From: Sphingomonadales bacterium
GTDB taxonomy: Bacteria > Pseudomonadota > Alphaproteobacteria > Sphingomonadales > Sphingomonadaceae
Length of the DNA stretch: 64,000 bases
Direction: 5' to 3'
NCBI GenBank assembly: GCA_016704425.1
Contig: JADJAC010000011.1
Coordinates: 558,001-622,000 of the forward strand
In this document: positions 41,155 through 50,061 of the stretch, one piece after another
Layout of the letters: the number at the start of each line of letters is the position of its first letter
Numbering within the stretch: the stretch's first letter is position 1
Program-made: the position numbers and the translations under genes
Notes under the pieces: model-generated
The model's input: the letters and a program-made list of their open reading frames with translations, nothing else
What the model was told of the DNA's origin: nothing
Databases searched by the model: none

Positions 41155-42560
41155 AGGGCGTCGCAACGGACATCGGGACAATCCATTTCATCGGCATCGG
41201 CGGCATCGGCATGTCGGGTATCGCCGAAGTGATGCACAATCTCGGCTACAAGGTGCAGGGCTCGGACATTGCCGAAGGCTATGTCGTTGAAGGACTGCGC
41301 GCGCGCGGGATCAAGGTCATGATCGGACACGATGCCGACAACCTTGGCGATGCTGCCGTTGTAGTCACCTCGACAGCCGTCAGTCGCCAGACCAATCCCG
41401 AAGTCGAAGCCGCCTATGAGCGCCGCATTCCTGTGGTTCGTCGGGCCGAAATGCTCGCCGAACTGATGCGCCTGAAATCGACTGTCGCTGTCGCCGGCAC
41501 GCACGGAAAGACAACGACGACCTCGATGATTGCTGCCCTGCTTGATGCTGGCGGCGTCGATCCCACCGTCATCAACGGTGGCATCATCAACAGCTATGGG
41601 TCGAACGCGCGGCTAGGCGACAGCGAATGGATGGTCGTCGAGGCGGATGAGAGTGACGGCTCCTTCCTGCGTCTCGACGGGACCATCGCTGTCGTGACGA
41701 ACATCGATCCGGAACATCTCGATCACTATGGCGACTTTGACGGTGCCAAGGCCGCTTATGTCGAATTCATCGAGAATGTCCCGTTTTACGGCGTCGCGAT
41801 CCTGTGCCTCGATCACCCCGAAGTGCAGGCCATCCTGCCGCGCATTCGTGACCGGCGGATCATGACCTACGGTTTTTCGGCGCAGGCGGATGTCCGCGGC
41901 GAGAATGTGACGCCCGTCTCCGGAGGGAACCGTTTCGATGCAGTCGTGCGGTCCCGGGATGGTTCGACACGGACGATTGAGGGCATAGAGCTTCCGATGC
42001 CCGGACGGCACAATGTGCAGAACGCGCTTGCTGCCGTGGGGGTTGCGCTGGAAATGGGTATCGAGGATTCGACGATCCAGTCGGGCTTTGCAAAATTTGG
42101 CGGGGTCAAGCGCCGCTTTACCAAGGTGGGTGAAGTCGATGGCGTGACGATCATCGATGACTATGGCCATCATCCGGTCGAGATCCGCGCCGTGCTTGCT
42201 GCGGCCCGCGAAGGCGCGCGCGGTCGCGTCATCGCCGTTGTCCAGCCGCATCGCTATTCGCGCCTCGGCAATCTGATGGATGAATTCCAGCAGGCGTTCA
42301 ACGATGCCGATATCGTCTATGTCGCCCCGGTTTATGCTGCTGGCGAAGCGCCGATCGAAGGGGTGAATGCTGCCACTCTGGTCAAAGGGTTGAAACAGCG
42401 CGGGCATCGATCAGCCGCCGAGATTGCCGATGCGGCCAGCCTTGCAGCCGAACTGGCTGAAGTGGCCCAACCGCTCGATCAAGTGATTTGTCTGGGCGCA
42501 GGGGACATCACCAAATGGGCAGCGGGTCTGGCCGATGCGATCAGGGCGGCGCGGGCATGA
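41151..42560 (+). CDS. murC: UDP-MurNAc:L-alanine ligase
   Basis: 469 residues. It adds the first stem-peptide residue. Seen: HFIGIGGIGMSGIAEV at the N-terminus, VAGTHGKTTTTSMIA (P-loop), VEADESDGSFL, TNIDPEHLDHYG and DDYGHHPVEI. ATG 41151 overlaps the murG stop; the frame's longer 5' end lies inside murG. Confidence 0.97.
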   Translation: MKGVATDIGTIHFIGIGGIGMSGIAEVMHNLGYKVQGSDIAEGYVVEGLRARGIKVMIGHDADNLGDAAVVVTSTAVSRQTNPEVEAAYERRIPVVRRAEMLAELMRLKSTVAVAGTHGKTTTTSMIAALLDAGGVDPTVINGGIINSYGSNARLGDSEWMVVEADESDGSFLRLDGTIAVVTNIDPEHLDHYGDFDGAKAAYVEFIENVPFYGVAILCLDHPEVQAILPRIRDRRIMTYGFSAQADVRGENVTPVSGGNRFDAVVRSRDGSTRTIEGIELPMPGRHNVQNALAAVGVALEMGIEDSTIQSGFAKFGGVKRRFTKVGEVDGVTIIDDYGHHPVEIRAVLAAAREGARGRVIAVVQPHRYSRLGNLMDEFQQAFNDADIVYVAPVYAAGEAPIEGVNAATLVKGLKQRGHRSAAEIADAASLAAELAEVAQPLDQVICLGAGDITKWAAGLADAIRAARA

Positions 42561-43492
42561 GCGGTATCGAGACTCTTGCCCCGGTGCGCGGCAAGCTCTC
42601 CGCCAATGCGTCGCTGGCCCCGCTCGTCTGGTTCAAATCGGGCGGGCGGGCGGAACTTCTGTTTGAACCGGCGGATGTCGAGGATTTGCAGGCCTTCGTC
42701 CGAGACCTTGATCCGTCGATGCCGCTTTGGCCGCTGGGGCTGGGATCGAACCTGATCGTCCGCGACGGCGGTGTTCCCGGCGTGACGGTCCGGCTTGGCA
42801 AGCCTTTCTCCAAAGTTGAAAGGCTCGATGCTGTCACTCTGCGCTGTGGAGGCGGCGCTTCGGGGATCCTTGTTTCCTCGACAGCGCGCGATGCGGGGAT
42901 TGCCGGTCTTGAATTCCTGCGCGGCATTCCGGGCACCGTCGGCGGGTTCGTGAAGATGAATGGCGGCGCCTATGGCCGCGAGGTCCGAGATATTCTTGTT
43001 GAAGCGGACATCGTGCTGCGGTCCGGCGAGCGGGTGAGCCTGCCGCTGGCCGACCTTGCCTACACCTATCGCCATTCCACGCTGCCGGAGTCTTGCATCG
43101 TTGTTGGTGCAACCTTCAGGGGCACGCCGGGTGAGCCGGCCAGCATTGGCAAGGAGATGGACCGCATCGCGGCTGAGCGGGAATCGTCCCAGCCGCTGCG
43201 GTCGAAGACTGGCGGGTCGACCTTCAAGAACCCCGCAGGCCACAAGGCATGGCAACTGGTCGATGAGGCCGGGTGCCGGGGCCTGAAGGTCGGCGGCGCG
43301 CAGGTTTCCGAAAAGCACACCAACTTCCTGCTCAATCTCGGAGACGCAACAAGCGCCGACATCGAAGCGCTGGGCGAGGAAGTGCGCAAAAGGGTCAAGG
43401 CCAGGACCGGTATCGAACTGGAATGGGAAATACAGCGTGTCGGCGTGTTCGCCGACGACCTCGGCAAACAATGCGTGGGAGTATCGAAGTGA
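42557..43492 (+). CDS. murB: UDP-N-acetylenolpyruvoylglucosamine reductase
   Basis: 311 residues. FAD enzyme reducing enolpyruvyl-UDP-GlcNAc to UDP-MurNAc. Seen: WFKSGGRAELLF, LGLGSNLIVRDGG (FAD site), GIPGTVGGFVKMNGGAYG, YRHSTLP, and GGSTFKNP with the catalytic Ser. ATG 42557 overlaps murC by 4 bp. Confidence 0.97.
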   Translation: MSGIETLAPVRGKLSANASLAPLVWFKSGGRAELLFEPADVEDLQAFVRDLDPSMPLWPLGLGSNLIVRDGGVPGVTVRLGKPFSKVERLDAVTLRCGGGASGILVSSTARDAGIAGLEFLRGIPGTVGGFVKMNGGAYGREVRDILVEADIVLRSGERVSLPLADLAYTYRHSTLPESCIVVGATFRGTPGEPASIGKEMDRIAAERESSQPLRSKTGGSTFKNPAGHKAWQLVDEAGCRGLKVGGAQVSEKHTNFLLNLGDATSADIEALGEEVRKRVKARTGIELEWEIQRVGVFADDLGKQCVGVSK

Positions 43493-44406
43493 GCGGGTTG
43501 CATGTCGCAGTATTGATGGGCGGCTGGTCAGCAGAGCGCCAGGTTTCGCTGACCAGCGGCGCTGGCGTTGCAGATGCGCTTGAACGCAAGGGCTATCGCG
43601 TGACGCGCATCGACATGGGCCGCGATGTGGCGGCGCGACTGGCCGAAGCTGCGCCCGATGTCGTCTTCAATGCACTCCACGGAACGCCCGGCGAAGATGG
43701 GTCGGTTCAGGGCATGATGGATCTGATGGGCCTCAAATATACCCATTCAGGAATGGTCACTTCCGTGATTGCGATCGACAAGGTGCTCACGAAGCAAGCG
43801 TTGGTTCCCTATGGCATCCCGATGCCCGGCGGCCAGATCGTGAAGAGCGAAACACTCTATCAGCGCGATCCGCTTGAGCGGCCCTATGTCCTGAAGCCTG
43901 TCAACGAGGGTTCTTCGGTGGGCGTTGCGATTGTCACGAACGAAGGCAATTATGGCAACCCGATCGGACGCGACGTCAAAGGCCCCTGGCAGGAATTTGA
44001 CGAACTTCTTGCCGAGCCCTTCATTCGGGGGCGTGAACTGACAGTCGCGGTCCTCGATGACCGGGCGCTGGGCGTCACCGAACTCCAGCCCAAGAGCGGT
44101 TTCTACGACTATGATGCCAAATATACCGACGGCCTGACGACCCATATTTGCCCGGCGCAGATTTCGGAAGACATCAGCGATGCCATGATGGGCTATGCCT
44201 TGAAGGCGCATCGTGTGCTGGGATGCAAGGGCGCGTCGCGTTCCGATTTCCGCTGGGATGATCAAAAGGGCGTGGAGGGCATATTCCTGCTCGAAATCAA
44301 CACACAGCCGGGCATGACGCCCTTGAGCCTCGTGCCCGAGCAGGCGAAGCATGCGGGCATTTCCTATGATGACCTTGTCGACCGGATTGTGAGGGAGGCG
44401 TTATGA
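43489..44406 (+). CDS. ddl: D-alanine:D-alanine ligase
   Basis: 305 residues. ATP-grasp enzyme joining two D-Ala. Seen: VLMGGWSAERQVSLTSG, NALHGTPGEDGSVQG, YVLKPVNEGSSVGV and EINTQPGMTPLSLVPEQA. I prefer the GTG at 43489, with GGGAG seven bases upstream and a GTGA overlap with murB. The ATG at 43471 is the alternative. Confidence 0.96.
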   Translation: MSGLHVAVLMGGWSAERQVSLTSGAGVADALERKGYRVTRIDMGRDVAARLAEAAPDVVFNALHGTPGEDGSVQGMMDLMGLKYTHSGMVTSVIAIDKVLTKQALVPYGIPMPGGQIVKSETLYQRDPLERPYVLKPVNEGSSVGVAIVTNEGNYGNPIGRDVKGPWQEFDELLAEPFIRGRELTVAVLDDRALGVTELQPKSGFYDYDAKYTDGLTTHICPAQISEDISDAMMGYALKAHRVLGCKGASRSDFRWDDQKGVEGIFLLEINTQPGMTPLSLVPEQAKHAGISYDDLVDRIVREAL

Positions 44407-45332
44407 CCCGGGCAGCAACTGTAAAGCGAGGCGGGAAGCGGCCGGTCGTCAAGGCGAGGTCGCGAAAGTCGGCGCAGAAGACCGCCTCCGCCTGGTCAAA
44501 GGCGCGCAAGGCCATGCCGTTCAAGCAGGATTCGATCGATCGCTTCGTAACCTGGTCGATGGCCGGCATGGTTGGCATCGCTGTGGTTGCTGGCGCCATG
44601 ATGGCCGGTTTGCCTGGTTATGTCGGAACTGCGGTCGCCGGGTCGATCGGTCGCGCCGGATTCGCGGTCAAGCGGGTTGAAGTCACGGGCATCGACCGGA
44701 TGGAACGGCTTACCGTCTATGCCATTGCTCTTGACCAGCATTCGATGGCCATGCCCCTCGTCGATCTCGACAAGGTTCGCAATCAGTTGCTCGGGTTTGG
44801 CTGGATCGAAGATGCACGAGTCTCTCGCCGCCTCCCAGACACGCTGGTGGTTGATATTGTCGAGCGCAAGCCCGCAGCGATCTGGCAGCACAATCAGCAA
44901 CTCTCGCTGATCGATGCGCACGGTGTCATACTCGAACCTGTCGCGCTCGATGCCATGCCAGACTTGCCGTTGCTGATCGGGAGCGATGCCAATGAAAAGG
45001 CAACGGCGCTGTCTGAGCTGATGGAGCGTGCGCCCGCATTGAAGCCGATGCTTGCCGCCGCGACTTGGGTTGGAGGGCGGCGCTGGGATTTGCGTTTCCA
45101 GTCGGGTGAGACGCTGGCCTTGCCTGAGGGCGAAGATCTGGCGGGCAAGTCCCTTGTGCGATTTGCGCGGATGGACGGCGTGCAGAGACTTCTCGGCCGC
45201 GGATATGCCCGCTTTGACATGCGCGATCCAACCAAGTTCGTAGCCAAGATCGATAAATCAAAACCGACAATCGACGCGCCAAAGGAATCCGTCGGCGAAA
45301 CCAAGGGGGAGGAAACGGGTGGCACAGCCTAG
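44403..45332 (+). CDS. ftsQ: Cell division protein FtsQ
   Basis: 309 residues. A basic N-terminal tail (rich in Lys/Arg, about 1-50), a membrane helix (about 57-80), then a POTRA domain starting FAVKRVEVTGIDRM. A C-terminal beta domain includes IEDARVSRRLPDTLVVDIVERKPAAIWQ. FtsQ joins FtsB-FtsL to the divisome. ATGA with ddl; it overlaps ftsA by 14 bp. Confidence 0.95.
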   Translation: MTRAATVKRGGKRPVVKARSRKSAQKTASAWSKARKAMPFKQDSIDRFVTWSMAGMVGIAVVAGAMMAGLPGYVGTAVAGSIGRAGFAVKRVEVTGIDRMERLTVYAIALDQHSMAMPLVDLDKVRNQLLGFGWIEDARVSRRLPDTLVVDIVERKPAAIWQHNQQLSLIDAHGVILEPVALDAMPDLPLLIGSDANEKATALSELMERAPALKPMLAAATWVGGRRWDLRFQSGETLALPEGEDLAGKSLVRFARMDGVQRLLGRGYARFDMRDPTKFVAKIDKSKPTIDAPKESVGETKGEETGGTA

Positions 45333-46581
45333 AAGCGATCAGCTGATCACGGCGCTGGATATCGGCTCATGGAAGGTATCGGCGCTCATCGCGGAGCGAC
45401 TTCCGTCTGGTGATATCCAGGTCCTTGGCACGGGGCAGCGGGAAAGCCGCGGCGTGAAGCGCGGCTATATCGCAGACATGGATGCGACCGAATCTGCGGT
45501 TCGCGATGCAGTCGAACAGGCGGAGCGGATTGCCGGAACCAATATTGAAAATGTCTGGGTCGGCTTTTCGGCGGGCGGCCTTGTCAGCGATATCGCTTCT
45601 GTCGAAGTCGAACTCGGCGGCCATCGGATCGAGCAGGAAGACATTGACGAACTGCTCGCCGCCGGACGCAACACACTTGACCCCGATGGCCGCATGATCC
45701 TCCATGCCCAGCCGACTCTGTATACGCTCGACGGACTGCAGGGCGTCAAAAAGCCGCTTGGGCTTCACGCCGATACACTGGGTGTCGATATCCACGTCGT
45801 CTGCGCCGATGGTTCGCCCGTGCGCAACCTCGATCTGTGCGTCAGGAAGGCGCATCTCGAAGTGAAGTCGATCATTGCCTCGCCGGTCGCCACCGGCATG
45901 GCATGCCTTTCAGACGAGGAACGAGAGCTTGGCGTCGCGCTGGTCGAGCTTGGGGCTGGCGTGACCAATGTTTCACTCTTTGCGGGCGGGATGCTTGTCG
46001 GGTTGACGTCCATTCCGTTTGGCGCAGCGGACATCACCGATGACATTGCATCCGCGTTCGGGACACGCCGCGATCAGGCCGAACGGATGAAGTGCTTTTA
46101 CGGATCGGCGACCGCAAGCCCGCGTGACAATCATGACATGATCGAAGTGGCGCCACTGTCGGCAGAGGATGATGCATCCGAGACGTCGCGGATCACCCGC
46201 GCACAGCTTATCGCGGTCATCCGTCAGCGGCTCGAGCATCTGGCAGGCGAGGTTTCAAAGGCACTAAAGGAATTGGGCTTCTCTGGACCGGTCGGTCGGC
46301 AAGTCGTTTTGACGGGCGGCGGCGCCGAACTCAAGGGCATGGCAGACTATATGCAGGGCGCCCTTGGCCGGTCGGTCCGCATCGGTCGGCCGCGCGGATT
46401 GTCGGGTTTGCCGGAAGCGCACAGCGGGTCCGGATTCACGACACTGGCAGGATTGATCCATTATGCGGCTTCGGATCCGCTCGATTTGCGGGTGATCATG
46501 CCGGAACCGGCACGGGTCATCCCGGTTTTGGGTGGCGGGATCATCAAAAAGTTGATGACAGCGTTCCAAAGCGGCTACTAG
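45319..46581 (+). CDS. ftsA: Cell division protein FtsA
   Basis: 420 residues of the actin fold; FtsA tethers FtsZ to the membrane. Seen: TALDIGSWKVSALIAE (phosphate 1), VELGAGVTNVSLFAGG (phosphate 2), VVLTGGGAELKGM (adenosine) and a C-terminal amphipathic helix ending GGIIKKLMTAFQSGY. The start is GTG 45319 with GGGGAGG upstream. It is the last gene of the overlapping chain. Confidence 0.96.
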   Translation: MAQPRSDQLITALDIGSWKVSALIAERLPSGDIQVLGTGQRESRGVKRGYIADMDATESAVRDAVEQAERIAGTNIENVWVGFSAGGLVSDIASVEVELGGHRIEQEDIDELLAAGRNTLDPDGRMILHAQPTLYTLDGLQGVKKPLGLHADTLGVDIHVVCADGSPVRNLDLCVRKAHLEVKSIIASPVATGMACLSDEERELGVALVELGAGVTNVSLFAGGMLVGLTSIPFGAADITDDIASAFGTRRDQAERMKCFYGSATASPRDNHDMIEVAPLSAEDDASETSRITRAQLIAVIRQRLEHLAGEVSKALKELGFSGPVGRQVVLTGGGAELKGMADYMQGALGRSVRIGRPRGLSGLPEAHSGSGFTTLAGLIHYAASDPLDLRVIMPEPARVIPVLGGGIIKKLMTAFQSGY

Positions 46582-46591
46582 ATGTTGTAAG

Positions 46592-46678
46592 GATTCTGTA
46601 ATGAATGCACAAATTACAGAATTTTGCCGAGTCGTTAACTTTTTAGGTGATTCGGCGAATCAGTTCAGGCAAAGAGTC
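46592..46678. promoter_or_regulatory. Cluster of five GANTC (CcrM-type) sites upstream of ftsZ
   Basis: GANTC occurs at 46592-46596, 46629-46633, 46649-46653, 46657-46661 and 46674-46678, five times in 87 bp. By chance one would be expected about every 256 bp or less often at high GC. In Caulobacter, CcrM methylates GANTC and controls ftsZ transcription through GcrA. The cluster fills the 144-bp gap between ftsA and ftsZ. Confidence 0.75.
46593..46625 (+). terminator. Hairpin with 10-bp stem between ftsA and ftsZ
   Basis: ATTCTGTAAT (46593-46602) and ATTACAGAAT (46613-46622) are perfect complements around a 10-base loop, followed by a run of four T. The stem is AT-rich, so it is a weak terminator at best; it could instead be an operator. 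It starts 12 bp after the ftsA stop. Confidence 0.45.
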
Positions 46679-46725
46679 AAGAGGGCAGGTGCTTCGCCCT
46701 TGGCATCAGATGGGGAGACAGCGAA

Positions 46726-48210
46726 ATGAGCATTGAATTCATGGCACCCGAAGTGGACGAACTTCGGCCGCGCATCAGTGTAATTGGTGTCGGCGGGGCG
46801 GGCGGAAACGCCATTGCCAACATGATCGGCGCACAGATCGAAGGCGTCGATTTCATCGTCGCCAACACCGATGCTCAGGCACTCAACACCAGCCCCGCAG
46901 AACGCCGACTGCAATTGGGTCTCAAGATCACGCAGGGACTTGGTGCCGGATCGCGGCCAGAAATTGGCCGTGCTGCCGCCGAGGAAACGATCGAAACTGT
47001 CGAAAAGGCGCTCGACGGCGCGCACATGTGCTTCATCGCAGCTGGCATGGGCGGCGGCACGGGAACCGGGGCTGCGCCGGTCATCGCCAAGGCTGCACGT
47101 GATCGCGGCATCCTGACTGTAGGCGTTGTGACCAAGCCGTTCAGCTTTGAAGGCTCGCGCCGGATGAAGGCTGCCGAAGCTGGCATCGCCGAACTGCAGA
47201 AGCATGTTGATACACTGATCGTCATCCCCAACCAGAATCTGTTCCTGATTGCCAATCCCTCGACGACGTTCAAGGAAGCCTTCCAGATGGCGGACGAGGT
47301 CCTCCAGCAGGGCGTCCGTGGGATCACCGATCTGATGGTCATGCCGGGGCTTATCAATCTCGACTTTGCCGACGTTCGCTCGGTGATGGGCGAAATGGGC
47401 AAGGCCATGATGGGCACGGGCGAAGCGTCGGGTGACAATCGCGCGATTGACGCTGCTGAAAAGGCCATTGCCAATCCGCTGCTCGACGGCGTGTCGATGA
47501 AGGGTGCCAAGGGCGTCATCGTTTCGATTGTCGGTGGCGAAGATATGCGTCTCATGGAAGTCGACGAAGCGGCCAGCCACATCAAGGAACTGGTCGATCC
47601 TGACGCAAACATCATTTGGGGCTCTGCTTTCAACAATGAACTGGAGGGCCGCATTCGCGTGTCTGTCGTGGCAACGGGCATCGAGGCCGATGCTGTGGTG
47701 GCGCCAGAGCCGGCTCGGGTCTTCTCGTTCCCGACCGCCCGGAAGAGCGAAGAAATCATTCGCACGCCGGAGCCTGTGATTGCCCCGGCTCCGATTGTCG
47801 AGACAGTCGCTGCCGAACCGGACATGCCAGCCGAAATGGAAGCCACTCAGGATCCGGTGATCGAGGAAGAGGGCCCACTCGTATTGGAAGCGCCTCTGGC
47901 TGACGATGCTGGATTGACCAATTCCGATGAGCTGATGCTTGAGCCGCAATCGATGCTTGATGCCGAAGTGACGTCGAACCCGGTCCCGCCAATGTTTGAC
48001 GATACCGTCGACAGTCCGGAACCGCCGCGTCGGCGTTGGCTCGTTGGCGATGCCGAGGAAACTCCCCGTGCGGCGCCTGCTGCGGGAGGGACGCTTTTTG
48101 AGCGTATGTCCAATATTGCGCGCGGTTCGGCAAAGGCAGATGTTGCTCCGACCGACACGTCGGACCCCCTCGATATCCCGCGGTTCCTCAATCGCCAGAA
48201 TAATCAGTAA
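46726..48210 (+). CDS. ftsZ: Cell division protein FtsZ
   Basis: 494 residues. Tubulin-like GTPase forming the Z ring. Seen: VGGAGGNAIANMI, NTDAQAL, the tubulin signature GGGTGTGAAP (about 108-117) and NLDFADVRSVM. A long acidic linker (about 320-480) precedes the conserved tail DIPRFLNRQ that binds FtsA. GGGGAGA stands before ATG 46726. It has its own upstream region with GANTC sites. Confidence 0.98.
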   Translation: MSIEFMAPEVDELRPRISVIGVGGAGGNAIANMIGAQIEGVDFIVANTDAQALNTSPAERRLQLGLKITQGLGAGSRPEIGRAAAEETIETVEKALDGAHMCFIAAGMGGGTGTGAAPVIAKAARDRGILTVGVVTKPFSFEGSRRMKAAEAGIAELQKHVDTLIVIPNQNLFLIANPSTTFKEAFQMADEVLQQGVRGITDLMVMPGLINLDFADVRSVMGEMGKAMMGTGEASGDNRAIDAAEKAIANPLLDGVSMKGAKGVIVSIVGGEDMRLMEVDEAASHIKELVDPDANIIWGSAFNNELEGRIRVSVVATGIEADAVVAPEPARVFSFPTARKSEEIIRTPEPVIAPAPIVETVAAEPDMPAEMEATQDPVIEEEGPLVLEAPLADDAGLTNSDELMLEPQSMLDAEVTSNPVPPMFDDTVDSPEPPRRRWLVGDAEETPRAAPAAGGTLFERMSNIARGSAKADVAPTDTSDPLDIPRFLNRQNNQ

Positions 48211-48221
48211 TCAATCCATGT

Positions 48222-48264
48222 CGGGATGGTGATGGCCGGTTTGTCCCCGGCTGCTACCATCCCG
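48222..48264 (+). terminator. Two-level GC-rich hairpin after ftsZ
   Basis: CGGGATGGT (48222-48230) pairs perfectly with ACCATCCCG (48256-48264). Inside, GCCGG (48235-48239) pairs with CCGGC (48247-48251). It begins 11 bp after the ftsZ stop. There is no T-run after it, so it is not a classic intrinsic terminator; it may protect the mRNA 3' end or be a repeat. Confidence 0.45.
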
Positions 48265-48324
48265 CCGCGATTCCCATGCCACCCCCTTGCGCGGCAGAGG
48301 CACAAGGGGTTTAGGTCTGTGTTC

Positions 48325-50061
48325 ATGAGAAGATTGTATCGGGCCTGCTGGGGTCTCTGGTTGGCTTCGGGCTTGACAGTGCTGGCGCAGTCGGCCCTTG
48401 CGCAACCCGCATCGACTGTAGATGCGACGGCTTCACCGTCGGGCGATCCTTCTGACAGGCTTGCCGCAAACCTTGTCATTCTGTCCCGGAACCCAAGAGA
48501 TGTTACGGCGCTGACCGAGGCTGGACTGAGTGCGATTGCTGTGAGCGATGGCGATGCCGCACTGGCCTTTCTTGCGCGGGCAGAAGACATTTCGCCGGGT
48601 AGCGCCAGGATCAAGGCTGCAATTGGTTCTGCCCTGCTGCTCAAGCAAAAGCCAACCGATGCGCTGCGGTTGTTTGGTGAAGCCGTCAGCCTTGGCATGC
48701 CCGAACAGTCTGTCGCCCGTGATCGCGGCCTTGCCTATGATCTTCGCGGAGAACCGAAACGGGCGCAGCGTGACTATGCGTTGGCCCTCCGTGCCGGGCC
48801 TGACGATGAATTGACGATCCGATACGCTTTGTCCCTGGGCATTTCGGGCGACGATCAGGACGCCATGCAGATGCTTGATCCCCTGCTCAGGCAGAAAAAT
48901 CGTTCGGCTTGGCGTGCCCGCGCTTTCGTGCTGGCCATGAATGGAGACGTCGCTGCCGCGCAGGATGTCGCCAATTCGGTCATGCCGGGCGGCGCCGGGG
49001 CGTCCATGGCGCCGTTCCTGCAGCGGCTCGCCGCCTTGAATCCAGCTGACCGCGCGCTGGCCGTCAACTATGGCATCATGCCAAGCGATGGTTCGGCATT
49101 TGCGGTCGCTTCTGCCGGCGATAGCTATCACCCCTCCGGCTCTGGCGGTGCTTCGGATGGACTGATTCCTGCCGGCGATCCGCTCGGTCCCCGACCGGCA
49201 GAGCCGGCAGCGGAGAAGCGCACGGTGCTGGCATCCAAAGAACCGAGACGCAGACCGGGCGTTGAAACGGCAAGTGCTCCGGCGCAGCCGCCGGGTGTTC
49301 GCCTTGGTCAGGCCGGTCCGGACCGCGTGCCAACGGCCGTGCCTGTCAATGTGAGGCCGCCGGTTGCCGAGAAGCCGCAACAGGCAGCGATCACAGCGAC
49401 GGCGGGTCCTCCTCCGGTAACCGGCCCGTCCGGGACTACTTCTGCGCCCATCCGGGTCGCGCAGGCAGATGTTCGTCCCGCTCCGCTCTTTGAGGTTTCC
49501 GAAAGCGCGCCGCCGCCAGCCAAGCCGCCAGCGGAAGACACGCCAAGTGAAAGACAGGCTGAACGGCGTACGGAAATCCAGCCGCGCTCAGGCGCAGGTC
49601 TGGGCGCTATCCTTGCCGGGCTGGAAGTGGAGCAGGAAACCGCTTCGGCACCGCTTCCAACTGCGGCAGAAATCAAGGCAGCGAGACTAGCAGCACAGCG
49701 CAAGACTGCCGCCGAAGCCAAGGCCGCTGCCGAGGCCAAGGCCGCAAAGGAAGCAAAGGACGCAGAGCGTCTGGCCGCAGCGAAGAATCCCGCGCGTATT
49801 TGGGTTCAGGTCGCAACCGGGGCCAACGATGCCGGTCTTCCCGGGACCTGGAAGAAGTTGAAGGAGAAGTCTCCCGCTGTATTCAAAGGCCAGAATGCGT
49901 CCTCGGTGCCGTTCAAGGCAACCAACCGCTTGCTGGTCGGCCCGTTCAAGAGCCAGGCAGAGGCTCGCGCGATGGTGAACGCCTTGAACAAGGCTGGATT
50001 GCAGGGGTCGACCTTTTCGAGCGACCCGGGTCAGGTTGTGACCAAAGTTGCAGCAAAATGA
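48325..50061 (+). CDS. Exported TPR-SPOR domain protein
   Basis: 578 residues. Signal peptide (RRLYRACWGLWLASGLTVLAQSALAQ), tetratricopeptide-like helices (about 40-230), a long Pro/Ala-rich linker (about 250-480) with an Ala/Lys-rich helix, and a C-terminal SPOR domain (about 490-570; WVQVATGAND, LLVGPFKSQAEARAMV). SPOR domains bind denuded septal peptidoglycan, so a division or septal role fits the place next to ftsZ. The ATG at 48325 starts the signal peptide. It overlaps the next gene by 4 bp. Confidence 0.88.
   Translation: MRRLYRACWGLWLASGLTVLAQSALAQPASTVDATASPSGDPSDRLAANLVILSRNPRDVTALTEAGLSAIAVSDGDAALAFLARAEDISPGSARIKAAIGSALLLKQKPTDALRLFGEAVSLGMPEQSVARDRGLAYDLRGEPKRAQRDYALALRAGPDDELTIRYALSLGISGDDQDAMQMLDPLLRQKNRSAWRARAFVLAMNGDVAAAQDVANSVMPGGAGASMAPFLQRLAALNPADRALAVNYGIMPSDGSAFAVASAGDSYHPSGSGGASDGLIPAGDPLGPRPAEPAAEKRTVLASKEPRRRPGVETASAPAQPPGVRLGQAGPDRVPTAVPVNVRPPVAEKPQQAAITATAGPPPVTGPSGTTSAPIRVAQADVRPAPLFEVSESAPPPAKPPAEDTPSERQAERRTEIQPRSGAGLGAILAGLEVEQETASAPLPTAAEIKAARLAAQRKTAAEAKAAAEAKAAKEAKDAERLAAAKNPARIWVQVATGANDAGLPGTWKKLKEKSPAVFKGQNASSVPFKATNRLLVGPFKSQAEARAMVNALNKAGLQGSTFSSDPGQVVTKVAAK

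Noticed and set aside
46660..47949. 429-codon minus-strand frame opposite ftsZ
   Set aside because: Mirror of ftsZ codon usage; ftsZ is certain, and the frame has no family features.
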